From contig NZ_FOZZ01000001.1 in the NCBI RefSeq assembly GCF_900116225.1, forward strand, positions 248,001 through 312,000: a stretch of DNA of 64,000 nt, given 5' to 3'. This DNA comes from Sphingobacterium wenxiniae. GTDB taxonomy: Bacteria; Bacteroidota; Bacteroidia; Sphingobacteriales; Sphingobacteriaceae. The position numbers and the translations under genes were made by a program. The notes below the pieces were generated by a model. That model saw only the letters and a list, made by a program, of their open reading frames with translations, was not told the DNA's origin and ran no database searches. Below, in pieces: positions 9,633-19,116 of the stretch (position 1 is the stretch's first letter; every line of letters starts with the position of its first letter).

Positions 9633-9706
9633 GAAAACATCACCAGATTGCTTCGTTTCTCCATCGCCAGAGGCGAGGCACAGCGCAATGACGGTGATGT
9701 TTTTCT
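9633..9706. repeat. Nested inverted repeat, family A copy 1
   Basis: Between the convergent GNAT and glmM genes, an outer stem (AAACATCACC with GGTGATGTTT) encloses AGATTGCTTCGTT ... CGCAATGACG. The inner part is shared in inverted orientation with 30887-30924, so it is an interspersed repeat. With the T-rich flanks it could also serve as a terminator for both genes. Confidence 0.65.
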
Positions 9707-9714
9707 TTGATACT

Positions 9715-11097
9715 TTACTTAATAATTTCCTCGATTTCGTTCATGATTTTCTTTGCTATAGCTTCCGCAGCCTCTGGTGTAGGTCCTTCGGAATAGATTC
9801 GGATAATCGGTTCCGTATTGGATTTACGAAGATGTACCCATTCTTCAGCAAAATCAATTTTCAACCCATCAATGGTGCTATGCTGCTCATGCTTATATTT
9901 TTCCTGCATTTTGCGCAATAAACCATCAATATCCAATTCTGGTGTTAACGTAATTTTATTCTTAGACATGTAATATTGCGGCAACTCGGCTCGATATACA
10001 GAGGCTTTTTTACCCAATTTTGCCAAGTGCGTCAAGAAAATAGCCACACCAACCAAGGCATCGCGCCCGTAATGCGATTCGGGATAGATAACCCCTCCAT
10101 TTCCTTCACCTCCGATGACAGCATGTACTTCCTTCATCTTCGTTACAACATTCACCTCACCTACAGCAGCGGCATAATATTCGCCACCATGTTTTACGGT
10201 TATATCACGTAAAGCACGCGTGGAAGAGAGGTTGGATACCGTATTTCCTTTCGTATGTTGTAAGATATAATCAGCTACTGCAACTAATGTATACTCTTCG
10301 CCAAACAGCTCGCCATCTTCCATCATAAATACTAAACGATCCACATCCGGATCAACCGCAATACCTAAGTCTGCTTGATTTTCTAAAACTGCAGCTGATA
10401 AATCGGTTAAATGCTCTTTCAGCGGTTCAGGGTTATGCGGAAAATGCCCATTAGGCTCACAATGTATTTTATATACAGTCTGAACACCTAAGGCTTCCAA
10501 CAAGGCTGGAATAAAAATCCCTCCCGTACTATTTACTGCATCTACTGCTACTTTAAAGTTTGCTTGACGAACTGCTTCCTTATCGACCAAAGGCAATGCT
10601 AAAACTGCATCAATGTGTTTTTGGAGGTAGCTATCATCATGAACAATCTGTCCCAAATCATCAACCTCAGCAAAGTCAAAATCCAAAGATTCACCTAGGG
10701 CCAGTACTTCTTTTCCCTCCTGATCGTTTATGAATTCACCTTTGTTATTCAAAAGCTTTAAAGCATTCCATTGCCCCGGGTTATGGGAAGCTGTCAGAAT
10801 AATACCACCTGCAGCATTCTCCATAGGCACTGCCAGTTCCACCGTCGGCGTAGTCGACAGTCCTAAATCAACCACATCTGCCCCAATACTTTGCAAAGTA
10901 CCCACAACGAGGTTATTCACCATCGCCCCAGACAGACGTGCATCTCGTCCTACCACAAATTTCTTATTACCGGTCTTCTCGATTAATATTTTTCCAAAGG
11001 CCGCTGTAAATTTTACGATATCGATAGGTGTCAAACCATCTCCCGGCTTGCCCCCTATTGTTCCTCTAATACCTGATATAGATTTAATAAGTGTCAT
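9715..11097 (-). CDS. glmM: Phosphoglucosamine mutase / phosphohexomutase
   Basis: 460 aa alpha-D-phosphohexomutase. The phosphoserine loop is TASHNP (S104), the metal loop DPDVDR (249-254), the sugar loop GEGNGG, and the C-terminal phosphate loop RKSNTEPIIRIYSE. It would convert glucosamine-6-phosphate to glucosamine-1-phosphate for UDP-GlcNAc and peptidoglycan synthesis. The phosphate loop has SNTEP in place of the more common SGTEP. A phosphomannomutase role cannot be excluded from sequence alone. It is monocistronic and convergent with the GNAT gene. Confidence 0.9.
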   Translation of the reverse strand: MTLIKSISGIRGTIGGKPGDGLTPIDIVKFTAAFGKILIEKTGNKKFVVGRDARLSGAMVNNLVVGTLQSIGADVVDLGLSTTPTVELAVPMENAAGGIILTASHNPGQWNALKLLNNKGEFINDQEGKEVLALGESLDFDFAEVDDLGQIVHDDSYLQKHIDAVLALPLVDKEAVRQANFKVAVDAVNSTGGIFIPALLEALGVQTVYKIHCEPNGHFPHNPEPLKEHLTDLSAAVLENQADLGIAVDPDVDRLVFMMEDGELFGEEYTLVAVADYILQHTKGNTVSNLSSTRALRDITVKHGGEYYAAAVGEVNVVTKMKEVHAVIGGEGNGGVIYPESHYGRDALVGVAIFLTHLAKLGKKASVYRAELPQYYMSKNKITLTPELDIDGLLRKMQEKYKHEQHSTIDGLKIDFAEEWVHLRKSNTEPIIRIYSEGPTPEAAEAIAKKIMNEIEEIIK

Positions 11098-11157
11098 ATT
11101 TTCTGTAAACTTTAAATCGTAAAAATAGCTTTATATCGTATAATTTTCATATAAAAC

Positions 11158-11188
11158 TTTCACATTTAAATTGGAAACATTACTTTTG
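11158..11188 (+). promoter_or_regulatory. Bacteroidota promoter, TTTC-N19-TACTTTTG
   Basis: A perfect -7 element (TACTTTTG, 11181-11188) is preceded at exactly 19 bases by TTTC, one mismatch from the -33 consensus TTTG. It points towards the PAP2/ZIP pair, which would give a 5' leader of about 165 bases. I see no other gene or clear riboswitch in the 262-base gap. Confidence 0.5.
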
Positions 11189-11359
11189 CGCAACATTGTT
11201 ACATTTAGATTGAGAACGGGACACTCTTTTATCCTTAGTTACTCGAACAAAGTGTTTACGATGGAAGATATAAATAGCTTCATTTTTATGGATACATGCC
11301 ATTTAATAAAAACGAATTATTTATGTTTGGGAAGTTTTTAAACATCATAGTTACGTATT

Positions 11360-11962
11360 ATGTTAAATCAGTTAATCCATTTTGACCAAGAGATATTTCT
11401 ACTCATCAATCAAGGAATGAGTAATCCTTTCTTTGATTGGTTACTGCCTATCCTTAGAAACCCCTATACTTGGGCACCTTTATATTTATTCCTGATTATC
11501 TTCTTTATCAAGAATTACGGTAAGATGGGGATAATTATTGTTGCCTTTACTTTAGCAAATTTCGGTGTATCCGATGCTTTGTCATCTCATATTATCAAGA
11601 AAAATGTCAAGCGCATACGCCCATGTAACGATCTAGTCTTTAAAGAAGAAGTCAACATTAGGGTTCGCTGTGGATCTGGATTTAGTTTTACTTCTTCGCA
11701 TGCCACCAACCATTTTGCCATGGCTTTTTTCTGGATAGCCCTATTCCGCAGGAGATGGAAACATACACTCTGGCTTTGCATTACCTGGGCATCACTTATC
11801 AGTTTTTCACAGATTTATGTAGGTGTTCATTATCCTTTTGATATTCTTTGTGGGGCACTATTGGGAATTGGTATAGGGACAGGTATGGGATATTTATTCA
11901 AACGGTTTTTCCCAAATTATTTACAAGCAGATACTAATAAAGCTACGGCTAACACACTATGA
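11360..11962 (+). CDS. PAP2-family lipid phosphatase
   Basis: 200 aa with five or six membrane segments. The PAP2 motifs are K80-x6-R87-P88 (KKNVKRIRP), SSH (113-114, where most members have PSGH) and GVHYPFD (H157, D161). Members dephosphorylate lipid phosphates such as undecaprenyl diphosphate or phosphatidic acid on the outer face of the inner membrane. The stop codon overlaps the start of the ZIP transporter gene (ATGA), so the two are translationally coupled. Confidence 0.9.
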   Translation: MLNQLIHFDQEIFLLINQGMSNPFFDWLLPILRNPYTWAPLYLFLIIFFIKNYGKMGIIIVAFTLANFGVSDALSSHIIKKNVKRIRPCNDLVFKEEVNIRVRCGSGFSFTSSHATNHFAMAFFWIALFRRRWKHTLWLCITWASLISFSQIYVGVHYPFDILCGALLGIGIGTGMGYLFKRFFPNYLQADTNKATANTL

Positions 11963-12762
11963 GTTCTTTTTTAATCGTCACGATTTTATTTGGATCAGCC
12001 TTTTTGGCGGGTCTGGCTGTTTTCTTTGTCAAGAGAGATAACACCAATTTATTAAAACTTACGCTTTCATTTAGCGGGGCTTATCTATTCAGTATCACGG
12101 TATTGCACCTGATTCCACATGTTTATCTCAGTTCCACAACAAGTCCTGAAGTGATAGGTCTTTATGTGCTTGGGGGCTTTATCTTCCAATTAGTGTTGGA
12201 ACAATTCTCACAAGGGATTGAGCATGGACATATCCACCACAGCAACCATCAAGTATTTCCATTGGGGATTTTGATAAGCTTATGCTTACATGCTTTCTTG
12301 GAAGGGATGCCCTTAGCAGCGGGCCATCAGACAGAGTTGGTATTTGGTATTGCTATCCATCACATTCCTGCAGCATTCGCATTGGGTAGCCTTTTGTTGA
12401 ACACCAAACTGAACAAGACAAAGATTACCTTATTTGTCTTGATTTTTGCGGCAATGACTCCACTAGGCTTTTTAACAAGTAAAGGGATTAGTCAAGGAGA
12501 GATAGGCAATATCGCACAATACTTCGACAAAATGATGGCTATCGTGATTGGTATTTTCCTACACATTTCTACTACCATTCTCTTTGAATCCGGTTCGGCA
12601 GATCACCATACTTTCAATAAAAGGAAAATGCTCGCTGTTCTTTTAGGAATAGCCGTATCGTTAGCAAACTTTCTATTCGATGGTCACAGCCATGACCACG
12701 GTGGAGGCCATCATCACGATCATGAACATCATCACCATCATGATGAGGAGCACCAACATTAA
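11959..12762 (+). CDS. ZIP-family metal transporter
   Basis: 267 aa with about eight membrane helices and the ZIP signature in the middle helices (LHAFLEGMPL, AIHHIPAAFALG), whose His and Glu residues form the metal path. The C-terminal tail is extremely His-rich (HSHDHGGGHHHDHEHHHHH), a likely cytoplasmic or periplasmic zinc-binding tail. It would move Zn2+ or another divalent metal across the inner membrane; the direction is usually import. It is the second gene of the coupled PAP2/ZIP pair and ends at a strong terminator. Confidence 0.9.
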   Translation: MSSFLIVTILFGSAFLAGLAVFFVKRDNTNLLKLTLSFSGAYLFSITVLHLIPHVYLSSTTSPEVIGLYVLGGFIFQLVLEQFSQGIEHGHIHHSNHQVFPLGILISLCLHAFLEGMPLAAGHQTELVFGIAIHHIPAAFALGSLLLNTKLNKTKITLFVLIFAAMTPLGFLTSKGISQGEIGNIAQYFDKMMAIVIGIFLHISTTILFESGSADHHTFNKRKMLAVLLGIAVSLANFLFDGHSHDHGGGHHHDHEHHHHHDEEHQH

Positions 12763-12806
12763 AAAACGAAGGGCTTTGTGTTATAACACAAAGCCCTTCG
12801 TTTTTT
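12761..12806. terminator. Perfect palindromic terminator after the ZIP gene
   Basis: A 46-base perfect inverted repeat (AAAAAACGAAGGGCTTTGTG on the left arm, T tract on the right) begins right at the stop codon. It is symmetrical and could work in both directions. Confidence 0.93.
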
Positions 12807-12850
12807 AATCTAATTCTTCTATATTTGGGTATAAACAATCTACAGCACCC

Positions 12851-13818
12851 ATGAAAAATCTCAAATATTTCTGAATACTCTTTGTTTTATACTTCGTATT
12901 TGCCCACCCCGCTATCATCTATTACAATATCCCACGAAATAATATTGCAGATGAAAACCCGATAATAGCATTGTTGCTGCTTGCTATAGCGGTTATTGGC
13001 TGGACAATCGTATTAGTTATACTGGCGCGATCCATCTAAAAAACACCTATGGTCAACGTACAAATATCAGCAAGATTCTTCAAAGCGGTCGCTCCGTTGT
13101 TGGTACAGTCATCAGTAGTAAGACATTGCCAAGCAACGATGATCGATATGTACCCAAAGAGGTAACTGTCGAATTTAACAACTTCGCTAAGCAGACTGTC
13201 CGCTACACGTTAACCATAAACAATAGCCAACCGCAGCTCCGTCGATATGAACCTGACAAAAAATTACGTTTGTGTATCGATGAACAATTGCGTTATCCCC
13301 CATATATTCTTCCGGAAGATATACAAGCTAAATTACATTCGGGTCGTATTGCAACATTATACATACTTTGGGGCTTATTCGTATTTGCTATTATCGGATA
13401 TTTCCTCTATGCTTACCAAACGGAAAACAATGGATACGGTTGGCGCTTCTTGGTCGCTTACCATCCCCTGCTTCTTTCACTTTACATGATTGCTCTCTTC
13501 GGTTTCATCGGCTATATGATAAAAGGTGGGTGGTACAACAGGGCTGCAAGAGGCAGCAAAGGAATGAAGCTATTACTTTTCGGAAATAAGACGAATGCGA
13601 CTGTATTATCCGCTACGCAGACCGGAACTTACATCAATAACCAACCGGAAGTGAAGTTTAATCTTTCTTTCATGGATACCAAAGGCAGAACCCACCAAGC
13701 AAGCATAAAAAAGATTGTCAACCTGTTAAATCTTTCCTACATACACAAAGAAACCAAAACAATACTTTATCTACCAGAGGAACCAGAAGTTATTGCTTTT
13801 GAAGAAGATATTGAATAA
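12851..13818 (+). pseudogene. DUF3592-like membrane protein gene, disrupted
   Basis: Reading from the ATG at 12851 gives MKNLKYF, then a TGA at codon 8 (12872), then an open stretch with clear membrane helices (FAHPAIIYYNIP; LLLLAIAVIGWTIVLVIL) to a TAA at 13037. The sequence continues in another frame (HLKNTYGQRTNISKILQSG) without a break into the open frame that runs to 13818. That frame has no ATG start, two membrane helices (about 13340-13530) and a soluble domain with a TGTYINNQPEVKFNLSF-type segment, like DUF3592 proteins. One nonsense change and one frameshift (about 13000-13035) thus separate it from a full gene of about 320 codons. The family placement is tentative. Confidence 0.72.
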
Positions 13819-13864
13819 AGTGAAGGAGGATCATTTACTTATATAACTTTAAAACACGAAACAC

Positions 13865-14524
13865 ATGATTAAAAGGACATTATATTTATTCATAGCCGCA
13901 ATCTTATGTACTTCTTGTCGGGAAATCAGTAAGTCTATTACCGATACACTACAAACCAATCAAGAGGAAAAGAAAGAAACAAATGTGCCCAAAAGCAATA
14001 CTGCTAATGAATTCTATAGTGAGGATGAATTAGCCGAATTAGGTCGATCTGAACAACAGAGGATATTCACGGCCGATAAAGAAGCACTACAACAGGCTGA
14101 GAACAGCTTGCGTCAGCGATCTGAGTTTCAAGGAAAGCCCATTGTTATCTTTCGTAATGCCCATTTCTATAATGATGGAAGAATTATCCTGACCATCCAG
14201 AATCCAGAGAATCCGGAATTTATTGACAGCTATCATTACAAAAATGGCCAATGGGGTGAGCCTGTGCGGACAACCAAAGCCGACCGTGTAGAGGAAAGGC
14301 TTATCTCCTTAGATAAAGTACCTTTCGTGAACGCGAATAAAGTATATGAAAGCATCCAACAAAAACTCAAAGAAATCGATTTTGAAAAGCCCGATATAAC
14401 GGTTTACTTTGTTATAAACAAGAATAAAACACGGTGGTATCCAGGTAGTATAGACACGGATCGGTCTCGTTATTCCTTGGAATTCAATGAAGATGGCACT
14501 TTAATAAACTTTAAGAAGGACTAA
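13865..14524 (+). CDS. Hypothetical lipoprotein
   Basis: 219 aa. A signal peptide ends in a lipobox (ILCTSC, Cys near residue 19), so it is probably membrane-anchored. The rest is hydrophilic, with a helical segment (EQQRIFTADKEALQQAEN) and a beta-rich C-terminal half (NARFYN-type strands, GQWGEPVRTTKAD). No recognised catalytic motif. It follows the disrupted membrane protein gene by 46 bases and may share its transcript. Function unknown. Confidence 0.75.
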   Translation: MIKRTLYLFIAAILCTSCREISKSITDTLQTNQEEKKETNVPKSNTANEFYSEDELAELGRSEQQRIFTADKEALQQAENSLRQRSEFQGKPIVIFRNAHFYNDGRIILTIQNPENPEFIDSYHYKNGQWGEPVRTTKADRVEERLISLDKVPFVNANKVYESIQQKLKEIDFEKPDITVYFVINKNKTRWYPGSIDTDRSRYSLEFNEDGTLINFKKD

Positions 14525-14534
14525 TCCTTCTTAA
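14511..14534. terminator. Hairpin between convergent genes
   Basis: TTAAGAAGGA and TCCTTCTTAA form a perfect 10-bp stem with a 4-base loop that includes the stop codon of the lipoprotein gene. No long T run follows, so terminator function is uncertain. Confidence 0.45.
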
Positions 14535-14544
14535 AGCTATTATA

Positions 14545-16134
14545 TTATCTCTTTGTTGTAGGCAGAAAACGCTTATCATTTGCTTCGGAATCACCATATT
14601 GCTGACGGGTGTCCGCAAGTTTTTTGTGCATATCCGCCCGCACCTGTGCGTAATCTGGATGGTTATAAACATTATTTAGCTCTTTTGGATCTTTCTCTAA
14701 ATCATAAAGCTCCCATTCATCAACATCATAGTAGAAGTGCATCAACTTATATCGGTCTGTCCGTATACCATAATGCCGTTTGACGGTATGAATAGACGGG
14801 TATTCATAATAGGTGTAATACACCGCATCCCGCCATTTCTTTTCTTTGCCATTGACCAGGTTTCGGAACGATTCGCCTTGCATATCTTGTGGAATTTCCA
14901 CGCCCGCATAATCCAACAAAGTCGGTGCAAAATCCAGATTCTGTACTAAGGCATCGGAAGTTTGACCAGATTTAATCTCAGCCGGATAGCGAACCAGTAA
15001 AGGCGTGCGCAGGGATTCTTCATACATAAAACGCTTATCGTACCAACCGTGCTCTCCAAGATAAAAACCTTGGTCCGACGTATACATCACAATGGTATTT
15101 TCATCCAATTCGTTTTCTTTCAAAAAATCCAACAAACGCCCTACGCCATCATCGACTGCTGCAACCGTTCCCAAATAGTCTTGCATATACCGTTGATATC
15201 GCCAACGCATAAGCTCCGTATCCGACATATGCGCATAATTCGCTTTAAAATCAGCCATAATAGGGTCGTATACCGCATCCCACTTAGCACGTTCTTCCGG
15301 ACTCATGCGTCCGAGGTTATTGTTGAACGCCGCCTTATCCCAAGACATATATTCCTTAATTCCCAGTTCGTCCATCATCGCTGGCGGAATCTTATTATCC
15401 CCTGCCCAATTCATGTGCTTTAGGATATGCATTTCTGCTGTTTTAGCAGCCGTCCCTCTCCCTTGGTAATCGTCAAACAAAGTTGTCGGTTCTTTATAAG
15501 TACGGGAAGTATATTCCTGAATATGTCGTAATGCTGGCAGCCATTCGCGATGAGGCGCTTTCTGATGATAAAGCACACAAAAAGGTTTGCTTGTATCACG
15601 CTTGGCAATCCAATCCAACGTCATATCGGTAGTCAGGTCAGTTACATAACCTTCTATCTGCTGCTTAGTGCCATTAATCACAAAGTTAGGGTTATAGTAT
15701 TCACCCTGGTCGATGAGCACTGCGGAATAATCAAAACCCTGTGGCAATCCATCCATATGGATTTTACCGATTAAAGCCGTCTGATAACCGTTCTTCTGCA
15801 AAAGCTTCGCAAAATTATCCTGATTCCAGTCAAATTTTGCTTCGTTATCAATCTTTCCGTTCACAAAACTATGTTTTCCCGTGAGCAAAACCGCACGGCT
15901 GGGCGCACACAGGGAATTAGTTACTGTCGCTCGAGTAAATAATACACCTTCTTTTCCAAGCCGATCAATGTGCGGTGTTTCATTCAGCCCATAGCCGTAA
16001 GCACTTACTGCCTGATATCCATGGTCATCACTCATAATATAGACAATGTTTGGACGTTTGGCCTTGGTCTGGGCACTACCTACAAATGGCAGCACCATAA
16101 AAAAGCTCACAGATAACAACTTACATATGTTCAT
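14545..16134 (-). CDS. Secreted sulfatase (type I, formylglycine-dependent)
   Basis: 529 aa with a cleavable signal peptide ending near GSAQ. The sulfatase signature CAPSR (C76-R80) carries the Cys to be converted to formylglycine; D36-D37 bind calcium. The C-terminal region (YDLEKDPKELNNVYNHP) is typical of S1-family glycan sulfatases. The closest functional group by eye is GlcNAc-6-O-sulfatase-like, but this is not proven. It would remove sulfate esters in the periplasm. It is divergent from the phosphoesterase gene across a 166-base shared regulatory region. Confidence 0.9.
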   Translation of the reverse strand: MNICKLLSVSFFMVLPFVGSAQTKAKRPNIVYIMSDDHGYQAVSAYGYGLNETPHIDRLGKEGVLFTRATVTNSLCAPSRAVLLTGKHSFVNGKIDNEAKFDWNQDNFAKLLQKNGYQTALIGKIHMDGLPQGFDYSAVLIDQGEYYNPNFVINGTKQQIEGYVTDLTTDMTLDWIAKRDTSKPFCVLYHQKAPHREWLPALRHIQEYTSRTYKEPTTLFDDYQGRGTAAKTAEMHILKHMNWAGDNKIPPAMMDELGIKEYMSWDKAAFNNNLGRMSPEERAKWDAVYDPIMADFKANYAHMSDTELMRWRYQRYMQDYLGTVAAVDDGVGRLLDFLKENELDENTIVMYTSDQGFYLGEHGWYDKRFMYEESLRTPLLVRYPAEIKSGQTSDALVQNLDFAPTLLDYAGVEIPQDMQGESFRNLVNGKEKKWRDAVYYTYYEYPSIHTVKRHYGIRTDRYKLMHFYYDVDEWELYDLEKDPKELNNVYNHPDYAQVRADMHKKLADTRQQYGDSEANDKRFLPTTKR

Positions 16135-16240
16135 CTTATTCTTTATTATACATAAAAATGATTATGGTGAAAATACAACTTTAATAATTAGGATACAAAT
16201 AACCTCACAAAACCTTAACGTTAGCTTAATCTAGCACCAG

Positions 16241-16248
16241 TACATTTG
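16241..16248 (+). promoter_or_regulatory. -7 element of the phosphoesterase gene
   Basis: TACATTTG is a perfect TAnnTTTG, 52 bases before the ATG at 16301. No clear -33 at the standard spacing. Confidence 0.5.
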
Positions 16249-16300
16249 TAGTATTCGATGTATACATTCCTTTTAATATACAATTAATTCAAATTCTATA

Positions 16301-17908
16301 ATGAAACATCAATTAAAAGCTTTTATCAGCAGCGGATTACTCTTGTTTTCTGGATGGAGTTATGCACAGGAAATGGCCATGGGTACAGTATACCACGACC
16401 AAAACAACAATGGTAAACGTGATAAGAAGGAAGTAGGACTTCCTAATGTATCCGTTAGTAATGGTGTAGAAGTCGTATTGACAGATGCGAATGGCAAATA
16501 CCAATTGCCTGTTGGCGATGATAATATTATATTCGTCATTAAACCAAGTGGCTATATCTCAGCATTGGATAATAACAATCTTCCCCAATCCTATTATATC
16601 CATAAACCCAAAGGTTCACCAGAGAATTTGACCTATAAAGGTGTTGCTCCCACCGGAGCATTACCGAAGAGCATCGATTTCGGGCTTCAAAAAACCGATG
16701 AATCCGATCAATTTCGCATTTTAGTATTCGGCGATCCGCAGGCCTACACCGAACAGGAGCTTGCTTTCTTCAATCGTGGTATCGTAGATGAAGTAGAAGG
16801 AATCAAAGGAATTAGCTTCGGTATCAGCTTGGGGGATTTGGTTGGTGACAATTTGGATCTGCACCACGGCTATAAAAAAAGTATTTCCCGTATCGGTGTT
16901 CCTTGGTACAATGTCATAGGAAACCACGATATGAACTTCAACGTAACGGCAGATAGCTTATCCGACGAAACCTTTGAGACCAACTTTGGCCCGGCAAACT
17001 ACGCCTTTAATTATGGCAAGGTACATTTTATTGTGTTGGATGATATTCTCTACCCAAACCCACGGACAGGCAAAGGTTATCTGGGCGGTTTCCGAAAAGA
17101 CCAACTTGACTTCGTAGAGAACGACCTGAAAACTGTACCCAAAGACCACCTCATTGTTTTGGCTTTTCACATCCCTTTAGAACATAACAACGGCGATGTT
17201 TTCCGTGCGGAAGACAGGCAACGTCTTTTCGACCTATTAAAGGACTATCCGAATACACTTTCACTATCTGCACACACACATTTACAAAATCAGCTATTTT
17301 ACACGAAAGAAAACGGATGGCATCAGGCAAAGCCGCACCATGAGTATAACGCAGGAACTACTTCCGGCGACTGGTATTCAGGACAATTGGATGAACGTGG
17401 TGTTCCGACTACAACAATGCGTGACGGAACACCAAACGGTTATGCTTTTATTGATTTTGACAACAACAATTATAACATCCGTTATCAAGTTGCAGGAAAA
17501 GACAGCAAGCATCAAATCAATGTATTCCATGCCAAGGTAGTTGGTCAAGGGAAAACTTCCCGTGCAGCCATCTATGCCAATTTCTTTATGGGGCATCACG
17601 GGAACAAAGTGGAGTATTCCGTAGACGGTGGTGAATGGAAAGTGATGCATCCAACCAATGCGACTGATCCAGCTTATCTGGCTTCGCTCTATCCATGGGA
17701 CAATGGAGATACACTACTTCCCGGTCGTCGTCCTTCTGATGCCGTAATCAGTCGACATCTGTGGTGGGCAGCCTTACCTGCTACACTTCCGGTCGGTCAA
17801 CACGAGATCCGTATCCGGGCTACAGACGATTATGGGAATACATATGAAACATCAAGTAGCTATCGTGTAGACCCCACTAAAAATTATCCTGACCCACCTC
17901 AGAAATAA
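16301..17908 (+). CDS. Secreted calcineurin-like phosphoesterase
   Basis: 535 aa. A signal peptide (to about residue 22) is followed by a SdrD_B/CarboxypepD-like beta domain (about 25-130; VYHDQNNNGKRDKKE looks calcium-binding), a metallophosphoesterase core (about 138-350) and a C-terminal beta domain (about 360-525). Metal ligands are in GDPQ (D145), GDLVGD (D179), GNHD (207-210), AFHIPL and SAHTH. The first motif is D-x-Q instead of the usual D-x-H, as seen in this subgroup. It probably hydrolyses phosphomono- or diesters in the periplasm. Its 3' end overlaps the convergent GT4 gene by 10 bases. Confidence 0.88.
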   Translation: MKHQLKAFISSGLLLFSGWSYAQEMAMGTVYHDQNNNGKRDKKEVGLPNVSVSNGVEVVLTDANGKYQLPVGDDNIIFVIKPSGYISALDNNNLPQSYYIHKPKGSPENLTYKGVAPTGALPKSIDFGLQKTDESDQFRILVFGDPQAYTEQELAFFNRGIVDEVEGIKGISFGISLGDLVGDNLDLHHGYKKSISRIGVPWYNVIGNHDMNFNVTADSLSDETFETNFGPANYAFNYGKVHFIVLDDILYPNPRTGKGYLGGFRKDQLDFVENDLKTVPKDHLIVLAFHIPLEHNNGDVFRAEDRQRLFDLLKDYPNTLSLSAHTHLQNQLFYTKENGWHQAKPHHEYNAGTTSGDWYSGQLDERGVPTTTMRDGTPNGYAFIDFDNNNYNIRYQVAGKDSKHQINVFHAKVVGQGKTSRAAIYANFFMGHHGNKVEYSVDGGEWKVMHPTNATDPAYLASLYPWDNGDTLLPGRRPSDAVISRHLWWAALPATLPVGQHEIRIRATDDYGNTYETSSSYRVDPTKNYPDPPQK

Positions 17909-19116
17909 TGGACAGAGGGATGTTGCGTATGTACACAACATCCCTTTTCTTCTTTTTCCAATTGTAATCGTTCAAAAAGCCTTGCATAATCTTTTACCAT
18001 CTTATCCCAACCAAAATGATTTAACGTATAATTACGGTAAGCTTCGCGTTGCTCCACCATTGCTTTAGAATCAACAAACAATTGCTTCAAGGTTTGCACC
18101 CACAATGCCTCATTTTCAGCTTCTATCAATAGACCATTTTTCCGATGATGTATAGCATCCGTTATTCCTTCGAGTTCTGACGCGATCACGATTGCTCCGC
18201 TAATACTCGCTTCTAAGCATACCAAACCAAATCCTTCCATATCTCCTGACACACGAATATTCGGCATCACAAATGCAGTTGCTTCCGCAAGGAGCACTTG
18301 CAAATCCTCTTGTGGAAGCTTACCTACATGCTTCACTTGATTGCTATATCGTTCATCACAAAGCAAACCTCGAAGTTCCTGTTCGTCAGAAGGGTATCCC
18401 ATCATCAACATATATAACTCCCGCCAACGAGCAGGTAAACGGTTAAGCCATTTCTCTTTCTTCGAGGGTTCAACTGAAAAAGGTCCTGCCATCACCAAAT
18501 AACTCTCTTCAGACAACTTTGGCAAAACGTTCTTTATAAACCAGGAAAACCCTTTTCGTTTTACAGGTCGTCCCAAGGTAGTAAGTATCCGACGATTTTG
18601 AGGAATATCGTATTTTATACAGAAATCTATCCATTGTTTTTCTTGTGTGGCCTGAGCAAAATGATGGTCTATGCCATTGGGAATGACTGTTATTTTATCC
18701 GCAGCGATTCCTCTTTCTATAGCAGCTTTCGCTGTAGCCTTGCTCACCGTCACTACTTGGTCGAAGCGGTTAAACCGAGGAAGAATAAAGCGCTGGTAAA
18801 TTTTCCATGGGAAGACAACATCTAATCCATGTAAAGTCACGACACGTTTCAAATGCACATAACCAACATGCCACAGACTCAATGCCGCAATCAGCCCATC
18901 ATTGAAATGCACGACACTAATTTTAGGATAGCGATGTATCATCGCCAAAATACGACCGTTCAACTTCCGGAAGAATTGAAAAGAACTCTCTTCTCCTGTA
19001 TAAACAATCTTTCTTACCGTGACACAGGTTTCCATACCTTTTATCAACTCATAGCTTTGTTTTTCCATCCCCCCTGTAGCAGGTGGATATTTATGACTGA
19101 CGAACAGGATTTCCAT
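17899..19116 (-). CDS. GT4-family glycosyltransferase
   Basis: 405 aa GT-B enzyme. The N-terminal acceptor domain starts MEILFVSHKYPPATGGMEK (the GG loop of GT4), and the C-terminal donor domain has GRPVKRKGFSWFIKNVLP and the E-x7-E-like motif in MEGFGLVCLEAS. It should be cytoplasmic or peripheral and transfer a sugar from a nucleotide donor. It is the last gene of a three-gene overlapping operon (26-base overlap with the membrane protein gene upstream). This setting points to glycolipid or polysaccharide assembly. Donor and acceptor are unknown. Confidence 0.9.
   Translation of the reverse strand: MEILFVSHKYPPATGGMEKQSYELIKGMETCVTVRKIVYTGEESSFQFFRKLNGRILAMIHRYPKISVVHFNDGLIAALSLWHVGYVHLKRVVTLHGLDVVFPWKIYQRFILPRFNRFDQVVTVSKATAKAAIERGIAADKITVIPNGIDHHFAQATQEKQWIDFCIKYDIPQNRRILTTLGRPVKRKGFSWFIKNVLPKLSEESYLVMAGPFSVEPSKKEKWLNRLPARWRELYMLMMGYPSDEQELRGLLCDERYSNQVKHVGKLPQEDLQVLLAEATAFVMPNIRVSGDMEGFGLVCLEASISGAIVIASELEGITDAIHHRKNGLLIEAENEALWVQTLKQLFVDSKAMVEQREAYRNYTLNHFGWDKMVKDYARLFERLQLEKEEKGCCVHTQHPSVHYF

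Noticed and set aside
11098-11359. Riboswitch or sRNA in the leader of the PAP2 gene
   Set aside because: A promoter is present and would give a leader of about 165 bases, but I see no recognisable riboswitch core or terminator hairpin.
13126-13818. Separate gene starting at TTG 13126
   Set aside because: The coding signal continues upstream in the same frame to about 13000; it is the 3' part of the disrupted gene at 12851.
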